Below, one piece after another: positions 26,115-35,126 of a stretch of DNA of 64,000 bases. Below the pieces are notes generated by a model that had not been told where the DNA came from, made no database searches, and saw only the letters and a program-made list of their open reading frames with translations. The translations under genes and the position numbers were made by a program. Numbering within the stretch: position 1 is the stretch's first letter; each line of letters starts with the position of its first letter. The DNA comes from an uncultured Gemmiger sp. (GTDB lineage Bacteria > Bacillota > Clostridia > Oscillospirales > Ruminococcaceae): contig CALXHP010000004.1 of assembly GCA_944388135.1 (NCBI GenBank), positions 1 through 64,000 of the forward strand. The letters are read 5' to 3'.

Positions 26115-27242
26115 ATGCAAAACAAAAAGCCCTGGCTTTTCCTGGCCGCCTGTGCCCTGGTCCTGCTGGCCCTGAAATACAGCGACGACCTGCTGGGCGG
26201 CATCCGGCTGTTTTTCTCGCTGCTGATGCCCCTCTTCATCGGCTGTGGCGTGGCCTATGTGCTGAACATCCTGGTCTCCCGGCTGGAGACCCTGCCGCCC
26301 CTGGGGGATTCCCGCTCCCGGCTTTACCCCTTCCGCCGGGGCATCAGCATCACCGGGTCGCTGGTCATCATCGCCGTGGTGGTGGCACTGCTCATCGTCC
26401 TCATTATTCCCCAGCTCATCGACGCCTTCCGGGTCATGCTGGTGAATGTGCCCCCCGCCGTGAACCAGTTCCTGAAATGGCTGGACACCCTGGACATCTC
26501 GATGCCCCAGCTGGAGGAGTGGCTGCGGTCCCTCAACCTGAACTGGCCCGACCTGCTGCAAAAGGCCACCACCTACCTGACCTCCGGCGTGAGCAATGTA
26601 TTTTCCTCGGCGGTAGGGCTGCTCAGCAGCCTGGGCGGCGTTGTGATGCAGGTGGTCATTGCGGTGATCTTTGCCCTCTACATCCTGGCAGGCAAAGAGC
26701 GGCTGGGCCGCCAGTTCCACGCCCTGGCCAGTACCTACCTGCCCGCCAAAGCCTGTGACCGGCTGTGGTATGTGCTGGGCACCGCCCACGATACCTTTAC
26801 CAAATTCTTTGTGGGCCAGTTCACCGAGGCCATCATCATCGGGGTGCTCTGCACCCTGGGGATGCTGCTCTTCCGGCTGCCCTACGCCCCCATGGTGGGC
26901 ACCCTGGTGGGGGCTACCGCCCTGCTGCCGGTAGTGGGGGCCTATCTGGGCGCGGGCATCGGCGCCTTCATGATCCTCACCGTCAACCCCCTGCAGGCCC
27001 TGGGCTTCCTGATCTTCATTGCTATTCTGCAGCAGCTGGAAGGCAACCTCATCTACCCCCGGGTGGTGGGCACCTCCATCGGGCTGCCGGGCATCTGGGT
27101 GCTCACCGCCGTCACCCTGGGCGGCGGCATCGGGGGTATTGCGGGCATGCTGCTGGCCGTTCCGGTGACTGCCACCGTCTACCGCCTGGTGCGGGCCGAT
27201 GTCCGCCGCCGGCAGGAGGATCCTCTCCGCTGCAGCCGCTGA
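26115..27242 (+). CDS. AI-2E family transporter
   Basis: Polytopic membrane protein of 375 residues in the AI-2 exporter (TqsA/YdiK/PerM) superfamily. The N-terminal pair of spans (about 8-50), a further span near 75-100, an amphipathic soluble region near 110-150 and a C-terminal block of spans are typical. The conserved block LPVVGAYLGAGIGAFMILT and the motif LEGNLIYPRVVGTSIGLPG near the end are diagnostic. Members export AI-2, drive Na+/H+ exchange or have unknown cargo, so the substrate is open. AAAGGA precedes the ATG. Confidence 0.88.
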   Translation: MQNKKPWLFLAACALVLLALKYSDDLLGGIRLFFSLLMPLFIGCGVAYVLNILVSRLETLPPLGDSRSRLYPFRRGISITGSLVIIAVVVALLIVLIIPQLIDAFRVMLVNVPPAVNQFLKWLDTLDISMPQLEEWLRSLNLNWPDLLQKATTYLTSGVSNVFSSAVGLLSSLGGVVMQVVIAVIFALYILAGKERLGRQFHALASTYLPAKACDRLWYVLGTAHDTFTKFFVGQFTEAIIIGVLCTLGMLLFRLPYAPMVGTLVGATALLPVVGAYLGAGIGAFMILTVNPLQALGFLIFIAILQQLEGNLIYPRVVGTSIGLPGIWVLTAVTLGGGIGGIAGMLLAVPVTATVYRLVRADVRRRQEDPLRCSR

Positions 27243-27320
27243 CAACCGGAATTTTTTCCAGTTTTCCCGGGGAAATGCTGCATTTTTATTCACATTCTTC
27301 TCAAAAGAATGGACTATCAA

Positions 27321-27382
27321 TTGACTATCCTCCTCAACAGTGCTAAAATTAGACTGTTATCGACATTGTGTGATTGATAACA
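27321..27382 (+). promoter_or_regulatory. Promoter and inverted repeat before the small membrane protein
   Basis: TTGACT (27321-27326), 17-nt spacer, TAAAAT (27344-27349). Just downstream, TGTTATC (27355-27361) and GATAACA (27376-27382) form an inverted repeat that could be an operator or a leader hairpin. Confidence 0.6.
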
Positions 27383-27411
27383 GGTTTGAAATTTTGAGGA
27401 GGTTATTTAGT

Positions 27412-27708
27412 ATGAATCAACAGAATGTTCCCGGCAAGGGCGCTGCCATCGGCAGCTTGGTTTGCGGCATCATTTCCATCATCCTGTCCTTTTTCTCTGT
27501 ATCTTCTATTGTCGGCCTGATCCTGGGCATCGTCGGCCTGATCCTGGCCAGCAGCTCCAAGAAGGCCGGCTACAACGAAGGCCTGCGCACCGGCGGCTTC
27601 GTGGCCTCCCTGATCGGTGTTATTCTCAGCGCCATCTTCTTTGTCAGCTGCGTGGCCTGCGTGGGCTGCCTGGGTGCTGCCGGCGGTCTGAGCGCACTCT
27701 CTTATTGA
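27412..27708 (+). CDS. Small membrane protein, DUF4190-like
   Basis: 98 residues starting MNQQNVPGKGAAIGSLVCG at an ATG with GAGGAGG. Two long hydrophobic helices (about 15-47 and 64-95) flank a short polar turn (SSKKAGYNEGLRTGG), the layout of DUF4190 proteins. The C-terminal span is rich in cysteine (CVACVGC). Function unknown. It is 14 nt upstream of the Lgt-family gene and probably co-transcribed with it. Confidence 0.75.
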   Translation: MNQQNVPGKGAAIGSLVCGIISIILSFFSVSSIVGLILGIVGLILASSSKKAGYNEGLRTGGFVASLIGVILSAIFFVSCVACVGCLGAAGGLSALSY

Positions 27709-27722
27709 TTTAAAGGAGACCT

Positions 27723-28526
27723 ATGCTCCCCTACATTCACATCGGTTTTCGTGATTACCCGGTTTACGGGTTACTGATGGCCGTGGGCGCCGTACTGGGC
27801 TGGCTGCTTTGCCGCAGCCGGGCCCGGCTGGCAAAGCCTGCCATGGAGCCGGAGCATGTCACCCGCATCTACCTGCTGTTTGGCGCCGGTGCTTTGATCG
27901 GCGCCAAATTGTATTCTCTGGCCCTGGTATGGCCCTGGCTGGTGCAGGACCTTCCCCATTTCTGGGAGGACCCCCAGCTCTTTTTGCAGCACTACCTCTA
28001 CGGCGGGCTGGTCTTTTACGGCGGGCTCATCGGCGGTCTGCTCTGCCTGGTATGGGTGCTGGCCGCACGGCGCGCCCGCTTTGCCCAGCTGGAGACCGTC
28101 TTTTTGCCGGCGGTGCCGCTGGTCCATGCCATCGGCCGGGTAGGCTGCTTTTGTGCGGGTTGCTGCTACGGCTGCCCCACCGACAGCTGGTTCGGCGTCT
28201 GCTACCCCGAGGGCGGCCTGGCCCCTGCGGGGATTCCCCTGGTACCGGTACAGCTGATGGAATCCGCCGGGGACCTGGTCCTCTTCGGGCTGCTGTTGCT
28301 GCCGGTCTACCGCACACCGGGACGGCGGCTGGCCCTGTACCTGCTGGGGTACGGTGCGCTGCGCTTTACCACCGAGTGTTTCCGGGGGGATGCGGCCCGC
28401 GGCCTGGCGGGGCCCTTGTCCGGCGCCCAGTGGATCAGCCTGGCCTGCCTGGCGGCGGGCCTGGTGCTCACGGTCGTGCTCTGCCTGCGGGCGGCGCTCC
28501 GCCCCGGCAAGGCCCGGTCTGCCTGA
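27723..28526 (+). CDS. Prolipoprotein diacylglyceryl transferase family protein
   Basis: Polytopic membrane enzyme family that transfers diacylglyceryl from phosphatidylglycerol to the lipobox cysteine of prelipoproteins. It has 267 residues and about seven spans. The catalytic-region signature reads HAIGRVGCFCAGCCYG, whereas canonical Lgt has H-x-x-G-R-x-G-N-F-x-N/x-G-E. Arg is kept but the Asn and Glu positions are Cys. Such variants are frequent in Clostridia as second copies, so this may be a paralogue with altered specificity rather than the housekeeping Lgt. AAAGGAG precedes the ATG. Confidence 0.82.
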   Translation: MLPYIHIGFRDYPVYGLLMAVGAVLGWLLCRSRARLAKPAMEPEHVTRIYLLFGAGALIGAKLYSLALVWPWLVQDLPHFWEDPQLFLQHYLYGGLVFYGGLIGGLLCLVWVLAARRARFAQLETVFLPAVPLVHAIGRVGCFCAGCCYGCPTDSWFGVCYPEGGLAPAGIPLVPVQLMESAGDLVLFGLLLLPVYRTPGRRLALYLLGYGALRFTTECFRGDAARGLAGPLSGAQWISLACLAAGLVLTVVLCLRAALRPGKARSA

Positions 28527-28565
28527 CCTCTGCGGTCAAAAAGTGCATCTGATTCCGGATACGGT

Positions 28566-28602
28566 TCCCCCGGCAGAAATTTCTGCCGGGGGATTCTTTT
28601 TG
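28566..28602 (+). terminator. Terminator of the Lgt-family gene
   Basis: A 14-bp arm (28566-28579) is directly followed by its complement (28580-28593), then TTCTTTTT. Confidence 0.8.
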
Positions 28603-28645
28603 CCGCCGGGCTGTGGTACCATACTTATAAAAGGAGGCATGCGGA

Positions 28646-29680
28646 ATGCTGGCATATACCTACGTAAAACAGGGCACCTTTGCCCTGCTGGACAAACCCA
28701 GACCCCTTTTGCAGAACGACCGGGACGCCATCGTCAAGGTGACCCTGAGCAGCATCTGCACCAGCGACCTGCACATCAAGCACGGCTCGGTGCCCCGGGC
28801 GGTGCCGGGCATCACGGTGGGCCACGAGATGGTGGGCATCGTGGAGCAGGCGGGGGCCGCGGTGACCAACGTCCGCCCCGGGGACCGGGTGGCGGTGAAT
28901 GTGGAGACTTTCTGCGGGGACTGCTTTTTCTGCCGCCACGGCTGGGTGAACAACTGCACCGACCCCGAGGGGGGCTGGGCCCTGGGCTGCCGCATCGACG
29001 GCGGCCAGGCGGAGTATGTGCGGGTGCCCTACGCCGACCAGGGGCTGACCCGGATTCCCGACACCGTCACCGACGAGCAGGCCCTTTTTGTGGGGGACAT
29101 CCTGGCCACCGGCTACTGGGCCGCCCGGATCAGCGAGATCACCCCGGAGGACACCGTGCTGATCCTGGGGGCAGGGCCCACGGGGCTGTGCACCCTGCAG
29201 TGCGTCCGGCTCTGCCGCCCCAGACGGATCATCGTCTGCGACAAGGACCCCGCCCGGCTGGCCTTTGTCCGGGCCCATGATCCCGCTGTCCTCACCGCCG
29301 GGCCGGAGGACCTGCCCGCCTTTGTGGCCGCCCACAGCGACCACGGCGGGGCCGACGCGGTGCTGGAGGTGGCGGGCAGCGACGAGACCTTCCGGCTGGC
29401 CTGGCAGTGTGCCCGGCCCAATGCCATCGTGACGGTGGTGGCCCTTTACGACGGGCCCCAGACGCTGCCCCTGCCCGACATGTACGGCAAGAACCTGACC
29501 TTCAAGACCGGCGGGGTGGACGGCTGCCACTGCCGGGAGACGCTGGAGCTCATTGCCCGGGGCAGGCTGGACACCACGCCCCTCATCACCCACACCTACG
29601 ACCTGAAGGACATCGAGGCCGCCTATGACCTCTTTGAGCACCGCCGGGACGGTGTCATCAAGGTGGCCATCCGCTGCTGA
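28646..29680 (+). CDS. Zinc-dependent medium-chain alcohol dehydrogenase
   Basis: Cytoplasmic NAD(P)-dependent oxidoreductase of the MDR family, 344 residues. Catalytic zinc ligands C38 (in ICTSDLH) and H60-E61 (GHEMVG) are present, with the structural zinc lobe C90, C93, C96, C104 (C-x2-C-x2-C-x7-C). The Rossmann fold follows at LILGAGPTGLCTLQC. The acidic residue after the second beta strand (VCDKDP) suggests NAD. It resembles alcohol, sorbitol or threonine dehydrogenases; the substrate is not clear. AAAAGGAGG site; single gene between terminators. Confidence 0.85.
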   Translation: MLAYTYVKQGTFALLDKPRPLLQNDRDAIVKVTLSSICTSDLHIKHGSVPRAVPGITVGHEMVGIVEQAGAAVTNVRPGDRVAVNVETFCGDCFFCRHGWVNNCTDPEGGWALGCRIDGGQAEYVRVPYADQGLTRIPDTVTDEQALFVGDILATGYWAARISEITPEDTVLILGAGPTGLCTLQCVRLCRPRRIIVCDKDPARLAFVRAHDPAVLTAGPEDLPAFVAAHSDHGGADAVLEVAGSDETFRLAWQCARPNAIVTVVALYDGPQTLPLPDMYGKNLTFKTGGVDGCHCRETLELIARGRLDTTPLITHTYDLKDIEAAYDLFEHRRDGVIKVAIRC

Positions 29681-29690
29681 AACCAAAAAG

Positions 29691-29719
29691 CTCCCCGCCC
29701 GGTGGGCAGGGAGATTTTT
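29691..29719. terminator. Bidirectional terminator
   Basis: CTCCCCGCCC (29691-29700) and GGGCAGGGAG (29704-29713) with A and T runs on both sides, between convergent adh and the EamA-type gene. Confidence 0.85.
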
Positions 29720-29721
29720 CT

Positions 29722-30135
29722 TTACAGGACCATCAGCAGGGTACCGGCACCGATGAGCAGGCAGCCCAGGGCCGACTTGGGGGTGACCTGTTCATGGAGC
29801 AGCACCGCCGCCAGCACCAGGGTGATGACCACGCTGAGCTTGTCGATGGGGACCACCTTGCTGGCGGGGCCCAGCTGGAGCGCCTTGTAGTAGCACAGCC
29901 AGGAAGCACCGGTGGCCAGCCCCGACAGGATCAGGAAGAGCCAGCTGCGGCGGCCGATCTGGGAGATGCCCCCCTGGGTGCCGGTGAGGAACACCATGCC
30001 CCAGGCCATGGCCAGCACCACGGTGGTGCGCACCGCCGTGGCCAGGTTGGAGTTGACCCCCTCGATGCCGATCTTGGCCAGAATGGAAGTAAGGGCCGCG
30101 AACACCGACGACCCCACTGCAAAGAGGAACCACAT
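29722..30135 (-). CDS. Half-size EamA/DMT family transporter
   Basis: 137 residues starting MWFLFAVGSSVFAALTSILAKIG. A single EamA domain with about five spans, compared with about 290 residues for the usual tandem-repeat DMT exporters. The end motif SVVITLVLAAVLLHEQVTPKS is the EamA signature. Half-size members are thought to work as dimers. The start at 30135 is preceded by AAGGGAAG; a TATAAT box lies at 30190-30185. Substrate unknown. Confidence 0.82.
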   Translation of the reverse strand: MWFLFAVGSSVFAALTSILAKIGIEGVNSNLATAVRTTVVLAMAWGMVFLTGTQGGISQIGRRSWLFLILSGLATGASWLCYYKALQLGPASKVVPIDKLSVVITLVLAAVLLHEQVTPKSALGCLLIGAGTLLMVL

Positions 30136-30225
30136 GGGAAAACGCTTCCCTTGAAGAAAGTACAGCCCGCAGGCTGCCGATTCTATTATAGCACGCGGTC
30201 CCCGGGGATTCCAGGGGGCGAAAGA

Positions 30226-30263
30226 CACAAAACGGCGGAAGGCCCCTTCAGGGTCCTCCCGCC
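30226..30263 (-). terminator. Terminator of the RpiR-type regulator gene
   Basis: On the minus strand GGCGGGAGGACCC and GGGGCCTTCCGCC form an imperfect stem followed by GTTTTGTG. Confidence 0.6.
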
Positions 30264-30273
30264 TTTCTTCGTT

Positions 30274-31122
30274 TTACAGCAGCTTGGGCGCCAGCGCCTT
30301 GCTGGTGCGCTCCCGGGCGATGGTGGTCAGTTCCTGGTTGTCCAGGGTGAACCGGAGCACCAGCACCTCGGCCACAAAGAGCACCGCGATCTTGGCGGCG
30401 ATGCTGCCCCCGTCCAGGGGACTTTCCCGGGCGCCGCAGAGGAGCACCACGTCGGCCAGGGCGGTGCCGGGGGCGTCGGCGTAGTGGGTCAGCAGAATGA
30501 CCTTGGCCCCGTTGCCCTTGACGATGCGCAGCGTCTCCATCATATCCCGGGTGGAACCGGAGTAGGAGATGAAAAGGACCACATCCTCCGGCACCATCAG
30601 GCTGGCGGCGATGGTCTGCATATGGCTGTCGCCGGCGGTGCGGAATTTGGTGGAGACGGTGGCAAACCGGGCCCAGATATCGTTGGCCAGGATCTGGCTG
30701 CCGCCCTGACCGAAGCAGAACACCTGCCGCGCCCGCTGCAGCAGGGTGGCCGCCGCGTCGATGGCATCGGGGTCCAGCACGGTACGGGTGCCGTTGATGG
30801 CCTCCAGGGCCACAGCACCGGCATGGGTGCAGAGGGTGGCGGTATCGGTGCCCGGTTCCAGCTTGTTGGTGCCTGCCGCCGAAGGGATGGCGTTGGCCTG
30901 GGCCAGGGCGATCTTCATTTCATTATAGCCGTCAAATCCCAGGGAGCGGCAAAAGCGGAAGATGGTGGCTTCGGCCACGCCGCATTCGGCAGCCAGGGAC
31001 GAGATGGAAAGATACTGTGCTTCTTCGGCATGCTGGGTCAGATAGTCGGCCACACGGCGACCGGAACGTGTGAGCTCACTGTATTTGGAGCGCAGCAGAT
31101 CCCAAAAGTTACACGCAGTCAT
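30274..31122 (-). CDS. RpiR/MurR family transcriptional regulator of sialic acid genes
   Basis: 282 residues: an N-terminal HTH_6 domain (about 1-77, ISSLAAECGVAEATIFRFCRSLGFDGYNEMKI) and a C-terminal SIS phosphosugar-binding domain (about 110-260, with FGQGGSQILA and FISYSGSTRDMMETL). I chose the ATG at 31122 (MTACNFWDLL), which has AAGGAGA; a longer frame runs through its promoter. It is divergent from the sialic-acid operon and most likely its NanR, sensing a phosphosugar such as ManNAc-6-P or GlcNAc-6-P. Confidence 0.87.
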   Translation of the reverse strand: MTACNFWDLLRSKYSELTRSGRRVADYLTQHAEEAQYLSISSLAAECGVAEATIFRFCRSLGFDGYNEMKIALAQANAIPSAAGTNKLEPGTDTATLCTHAGAVALEAINGTRTVLDPDAIDAAATLLQRARQVFCFGQGGSQILANDIWARFATVSTKFRTAGDSHMQTIAASLMVPEDVVLFISYSGSTRDMMETLRIVKGNGAKVILLTHYADAPGTALADVVLLCGARESPLDGGSIAAKIAVLFVAEVLVLRFTLDNQELTTIARERTSKALAPKLL

Positions 31123-31170
31123 GAGTCGGTTTCTCCTTTTCCTGAGTTGTGGGTACCCAGGGAACCCGGA

Positions 31171-31536
31171 ATGAAACTTTTTTTCTAACAATAGTATAAA
31201 TGAAAATTGCCCGCTTGACAAGTATAGGAACCGCCCACAAATGGGCCTTCGTTTTTGTACATAATGTACAGTAAACAGAAAAAAATCTCCGAAAAACGTT
31301 TTTTTCCGGGATGAAATTCCCACCCGTTCCATCCGCCTTGCCGGGCGCCTCTTTTCCCGCCCGGCGCCGGCAGACGGGAAGCGTTTCCCCTGGGCCGCCA
31401 TAAAAATGTAAATCCTTTTCACTTTTTTAGCCACGAAAAAACTTTTTTCGTGGATTTTTGAAGGTTTCTTTTCCTTCAAATCATTACAAATCGGCAACAG
31501 AACCGAATGAGTTGAAAACTTTTTATACAATATTAA
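31171..31536. promoter_or_regulatory. Divergent nan control region with GAAA-CTTTTT sites
   Basis: The 544-bp gap between the regulator and the operon is AT-rich. Three similar blocks recur: TGAAACTTTTTTTC (31172-31185) by the regulator promoter, a palindrome CCACGAAAAAA-C-TTTTTTCGTGG (31431-31453), and TTGAAAACTTTTTATACAAT (31512-31531) where the operon promoter should be. They could be RpiR operators, whose known sites are often GAAA/TTTC palindromes. TGAAAACGCATC near 31559 partly resembles a catabolite-response element. Confidence 0.45.
31193..31221 (-). promoter_or_regulatory. Promoter of the RpiR gene
   Basis: TTGTCA (31221-31216), 17-nt spacer, TATACT (31198-31193). Confidence 0.7.
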
Positions 31537-31666
31537 CAGAAATTAGCCAAAACATTGGTGAAAACGCATCTGGACAAATGGAAAATTTTTTCAAATGAAA
31601 ATTGCCAAGGGGACGGAGGGCCTCCGCCCCCACCATCCGCAGAAACCCACACAAAAGGAGATTACC

Positions 31667-33031
31667 ATGAAAAAGCAGTTGTCTTTGCTTCTGGCCGCGG
31701 GCATGACCGCCGGCCTGCTGGCAGGTTGCGGCGGTTCCACCAGTTCCACCGCTACCGAGTCTACGGCGAGTTCCACCTCGTCCGCGGCCACCGGTGAGAC
31801 CTCCGGCGACAACCTCTCCGCCGATATCACCATGTGGACTTACCCCATCGGTCAGTTCAGCGATGCTGACACCGTCAACAGCATCATCACCAAATTCCAG
31901 GAAAGCCACCCCGGCATCAACGTCACGGTGGAATACCTGGACTACACCAACGGCGACGACCAGGTCACCGCCGCCATTGAGGCCGGCACCACCCCCGACA
32001 TCGTCATGGAAGGTCCCGAGCGCCTGGTCTCCAACTGGGGTGCCAAGGGCAAGATGCTGGACCTGAGCGACCTGTGGACCGAGGATGCCGTGGCCGACAT
32101 CTCCGCCACCAGTCAGGCCGTTGTGAACGCCTGCAAGGGCGCCGACGGCAACTACTATGAATATCCCCTCTGCATGACCACCCACACCATGGCCATCAAC
32201 AAGGAGATGTTTGAGGCTGCCGATGCCCTGCAGTACATCAACGAGGACGGCACCTGGACCACCGAGAACTTCGAGAAGGCCCTGCAGGCCCTGAAGGACA
32301 GCGGCGTGGACACCACCATGATCGTCTACTGCGGCGGCCAGGGCGGCGACCAGGGCACCCGCGCTCTGGTGAACAACCTCTACAGCGGCCAGTTCACCAA
32401 CGCCGACCACACCGCCTACACCACCGACAGCGACGCCAACAAGAAGGCTCTGCAGCAGCTGCTTGACTGGTCCAACGAGGGCCTGATCAGCTACGACGCA
32501 GCCGCCCAGGCTTCCGACGAGCTGCAGCTCTTCGCCAACGGCACCGTGGCCATGACCCTGTGCTGGAACGCCTCCAACCAGGCCCAGTACGCTTCCTCCG
32601 TCACCTTCACCCCGATGGCGGTTGCCTTCCCCTCTGACGACGGCGTGCCCGAGCTGTGCGGCGGCATCTGGGGCTTCGGCATCTTTGACAACGGCGACGA
32701 CACCAAGGCCGCTGCCGCCAAAGAGTTCATCAAGTTCCTCTGCGACGATCCCGAGCAGGGTCCCGAGAGCGTCCGTCTGACCGGCTTCTTCCCCGTTCGT
32801 TCCTCCTTCGGCGATGTCTACACCGGCACCGAGGATGAGGACCGCATGGCGCAGTTCTCCAGCTTCATGCAGTACCTGGGCGACTACTACCCCGTTACCG
32901 CCGGCTGGGCCGAGCAGCGCACCGCCTGGTGGAACATGCTGCAGCAGATCTTCACCGGCACCAGTGTGGATGACGCGGTAGCCACCTACACCACCACCAG
33001 CAACGATGCCCTGGCAGCTGCCGCTGCCTGA
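31667..33031 (+). CDS. ABC sugar-binding lipoprotein, probable sialic acid receptor
   Basis: Family 1 extracellular solute-binding protein of the carbohydrate uptake (CUT1) class, 454 residues. The signal ends LLAGC (Cys21), then a Ser/Thr linker. The mature domain shows ITMWTYPIGQF, KFQESHPGINVTVEYLDY and GTTPDIVMEGPERL. I chose the ATG at 31667 with AAAAGGAG. First gene of the operon containing nanA, nanE and nanK, so the ligand is most likely N-acetylneuraminate. The family itself binds many sugars. Confidence 0.88.
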   Translation: MKKQLSLLLAAGMTAGLLAGCGGSTSSTATESTASSTSSAATGETSGDNLSADITMWTYPIGQFSDADTVNSIITKFQESHPGINVTVEYLDYTNGDDQVTAAIEAGTTPDIVMEGPERLVSNWGAKGKMLDLSDLWTEDAVADISATSQAVVNACKGADGNYYEYPLCMTTHTMAINKEMFEAADALQYINEDGTWTTENFEKALQALKDSGVDTTMIVYCGGQGGDQGTRALVNNLYSGQFTNADHTAYTTDSDANKKALQQLLDWSNEGLISYDAAAQASDELQLFANGTVAMTLCWNASNQAQYASSVTFTPMAVAFPSDDGVPELCGGIWGFGIFDNGDDTKAAAAKEFIKFLCDDPEQGPESVRLTGFFPVRSSFGDVYTGTEDEDRMAQFSSFMQYLGDYYPVTAGWAEQRTAWWNMLQQIFTGTSVDDAVATYTTTSNDALAAAAA

Positions 33032-33111
33032 GTTTCAGCCAATCTGTGATCCTTCCGGCGCGGCACGCGGCCGCACGGAAAACGGCTGAACGGTTTTAGA
33101 AAGGAGTGAGC

Positions 33112-33153
33112 GCCCCCGTTCCCTCAAAACGATGGAGCGGGGGCCTCATTTTT
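33112..33153 (+). terminator. Attenuator hairpin between binding protein and permease
   Basis: GCCCCCGTTCC (33112-33122) and GGAGCGGGGGC (33134-33144) form an 11-bp stem, followed by CTCATTTTT, in the 205-nt gap after the binding-protein gene. It would lower expression of downstream genes relative to the receptor, as at pstS-pstC. Confidence 0.6.
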
Positions 33154-33236
33154 GCAAAAACACCCTTTTTCCCGCGGAGTCCGGGGGTCCACTGCGTCCC
33201 GGCCCCACCCCCTTTGATCGGAAAGGAGGGCCTTCT

Positions 33237-34193
33237 ATGGCCTCAAAAACCAAGGCGACGCCCGCCGCCGGCGGCGAGGTGCTGACCTACAACAAGGGCA
33301 CCTTCCGCAATTCGGCACTGGTCCGCCAGCAGACCCTGGCCGCCTATCTCTTCCTGCTGCCCGCCCTGTTCTTCTTCGTTCTCTTCGTCGTGGTGCCCAT
33401 GGTCATGTGCCTGGTCACCAGCTTCTTCGACTACCGCATGGGCAAACCCCTCACCTTCGTGGGTCTGAACCAGTACATCAAGATGTTCCAGGACCCCACC
33501 TTCCTCAAGGCTCTGGTAAACACCTTCATCCTGGTTATCGTGGCGGTGCCCACCGTCACCGCTTTCTCTCTGTGGGTCAGCTCGGTGGTGTATAAGTTCA
33601 GCGCCTTCAAGCGCAGCTTCTTCCGCTGCATCTTCTACCTGCCGGTGGTCACCGGCACCGTGGCCGTGGCCGTGGTCTGGAAGTGGATGTTCAACAAGTA
33701 CACCGGCCTGATCAACTACGTTCTCAGCGCCACCGGCGTCATCGACCAGAACATCAGCTGGCTGGGCGACGCACGGTTCGCCCTGGGATGTATCATCCTG
33801 ATCCTCTTCACCACCTCCATCGGTCAGCCCATCGTGCTGTACATCGCTGCCCTGGGCAACGTGGACCCCTCCCTCATTGACGCCGCCGAGGTGGACGGCG
33901 CCAACAACTTCCAGGTATTCTGGCACATCAAGTGGCCCCAGATCATGCCTACCACCCTGTACATCCTGGTCATCACCACCATCAACACCTTCCAGTGCTA
34001 CGCGCTGATCCAGCTGTTGACCAGCGGCGGTCCCAACCATGCCACCGATACCATCATGTACTACATTTACTACCAGGCCTTCAAGCTCAATGACTACGGC
34101 TACGGCGACGCCATGGGCGTCATCCTGGCCATCATCATCGCGGTGCTGTCGGCCATCCAGTTCAAGGTAGCCGGTTCCGGCTCCGGCGATTGA
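33237..34193 (+). CDS. ABC sugar permease, MalF type
   Basis: 318 residues with six predicted spans, starting near residue 35 (TLAAYLFLLPALFFFVLFVVVP). The ATPase-docking EAA loop is DAAEVDGANNFQVFWHIKWPQ. The start MASKTKATPAAGG at 33237 has AAAGGAGG eight bases upstream. Pairs with the next gene to form the membrane pore of the probable sialic-acid importer. No ATPase is encoded in the operon, so a shared MsmK-type ATPase elsewhere must energise it. Confidence 0.9.
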   Translation: MASKTKATPAAGGEVLTYNKGTFRNSALVRQQTLAAYLFLLPALFFFVLFVVVPMVMCLVTSFFDYRMGKPLTFVGLNQYIKMFQDPTFLKALVNTFILVIVAVPTVTAFSLWVSSVVYKFSAFKRSFFRCIFYLPVVTGTVAVAVVWKWMFNKYTGLINYVLSATGVIDQNISWLGDARFALGCIILILFTTSIGQPIVLYIAALGNVDPSLIDAAEVDGANNFQVFWHIKWPQIMPTTLYILVITTINTFQCYALIQLLTSGGPNHATDTIMYYIYYQAFKLNDYGYGDAMGVILAIIIAVLSAIQFKVAGSGSGD

Positions 34194-34206
34194 GGAGGTG
34201 CGCAGA

Positions 34207-35046
34207 ATGGAAACTACCGTACAAAGCAAAAAGCTCACCCCCGGCAAGGTGATCGTGGACATTATTTTGTTCCTGCTGGCCATCTTCTTCATCTTCCCGC
34301 TGTACTGGATCGTCACCGGTTCTTTCAAGGATCGGGTGGCCGTCAACGCCAACCCGCCGGTGTGGTTCCCCACCCAGCCCACGCTGGACAACTACCAGCG
34401 CCTGTTTGACAACCCCGCCCTGCTCTGGCTGGGCAACACCGTCCTCATGGCCGTGGCAGCCATGGCCCTGACCTGCATCACCGCCGCCATGGCGGGCTAC
34501 GTGCTGGCCAAAAAGCGGTTCCCCGGCCGGGCCCTGATCTTCAGCATCATGATCTGCGCCATGGCCCTGCCCAAGCAGGTCATCCTGATCCCCCTGCTGA
34601 AAGAGATGAGCTTCCTGGGTCTGCACGACACCCTGTGGGCGGTCATCCTGCCCACCGTAGGCTGGCCCTTCGGCATCTTCCTGATGAAGCAGTTCAGCGA
34701 GACCATCCCCGGCGAGATGATCGAAGCCGCCCGTATTGACGGTGCCGGCGAGGTCCGCACCTTCGTCAGCGTGGTGCTGCCCATGGTCACCCCCGGCATC
34801 GGCGCCCTGGCCATCTTCACCTTCATCAACAGCTGGAACGACTACTTCCTGCAGTTGATCATGCTGAACTCCACCAAGAGCCTGACCATCTCCCTGGGCA
34901 TTGCCAAGATCCAGGCGGAAATGTCCAACGACTACGGCCTGATCATGGCCGGCGCCGCCCTGGCTGCCATCCCCATCATCGCCGTCTTCCTGGCGTTCCA
35001 GAAGTACTTCACCCAGGGCATTGCCATGGGTGCCGTCAAGGGCTGA
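34207..35046 (+). CDS. ABC sugar permease, MalG type
   Basis: 279 residues, six spans, EAA loop EAARIDGAGEVRTFVSVVLPMV. I prefer the ATG at 34207, eight bases after GAGGAGG, over an in-frame GTG at 34198 that lies within that site. It begins 13 nt after the MalF-type gene's stop. Second half of the CUT1 permease pore. Confidence 0.9.
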   Translation: METTVQSKKLTPGKVIVDIILFLLAIFFIFPLYWIVTGSFKDRVAVNANPPVWFPTQPTLDNYQRLFDNPALLWLGNTVLMAVAAMALTCITAAMAGYVLAKKRFPGRALIFSIMICAMALPKQVILIPLLKEMSFLGLHDTLWAVILPTVGWPFGIFLMKQFSETIPGEMIEAARIDGAGEVRTFVSVVLPMVTPGIGALAIFTFINSWNDYFLQLIMLNSTKSLTISLGIAKIQAEMSNDYGLIMAGAALAAIPIIAVFLAFQKYFTQGIAMGAVKG

Positions 35047-35126
35047 TGATTCCCCGTTGTTTGTATCGGGCGGCGGCCCCCGGCCGCCGCACTCTGTAGG
35101 ATATTTCGGAAGGAGCATCCTCTACT

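Noticed and set aside
23564..26239. 891-codon minus-strand frame covering the Asp-box protein gene
   Set aside because: Low-complexity Pro/Gly/Ala translation, spans promoters and terminators, no ribosome-binding site; a GC-bias artefact.
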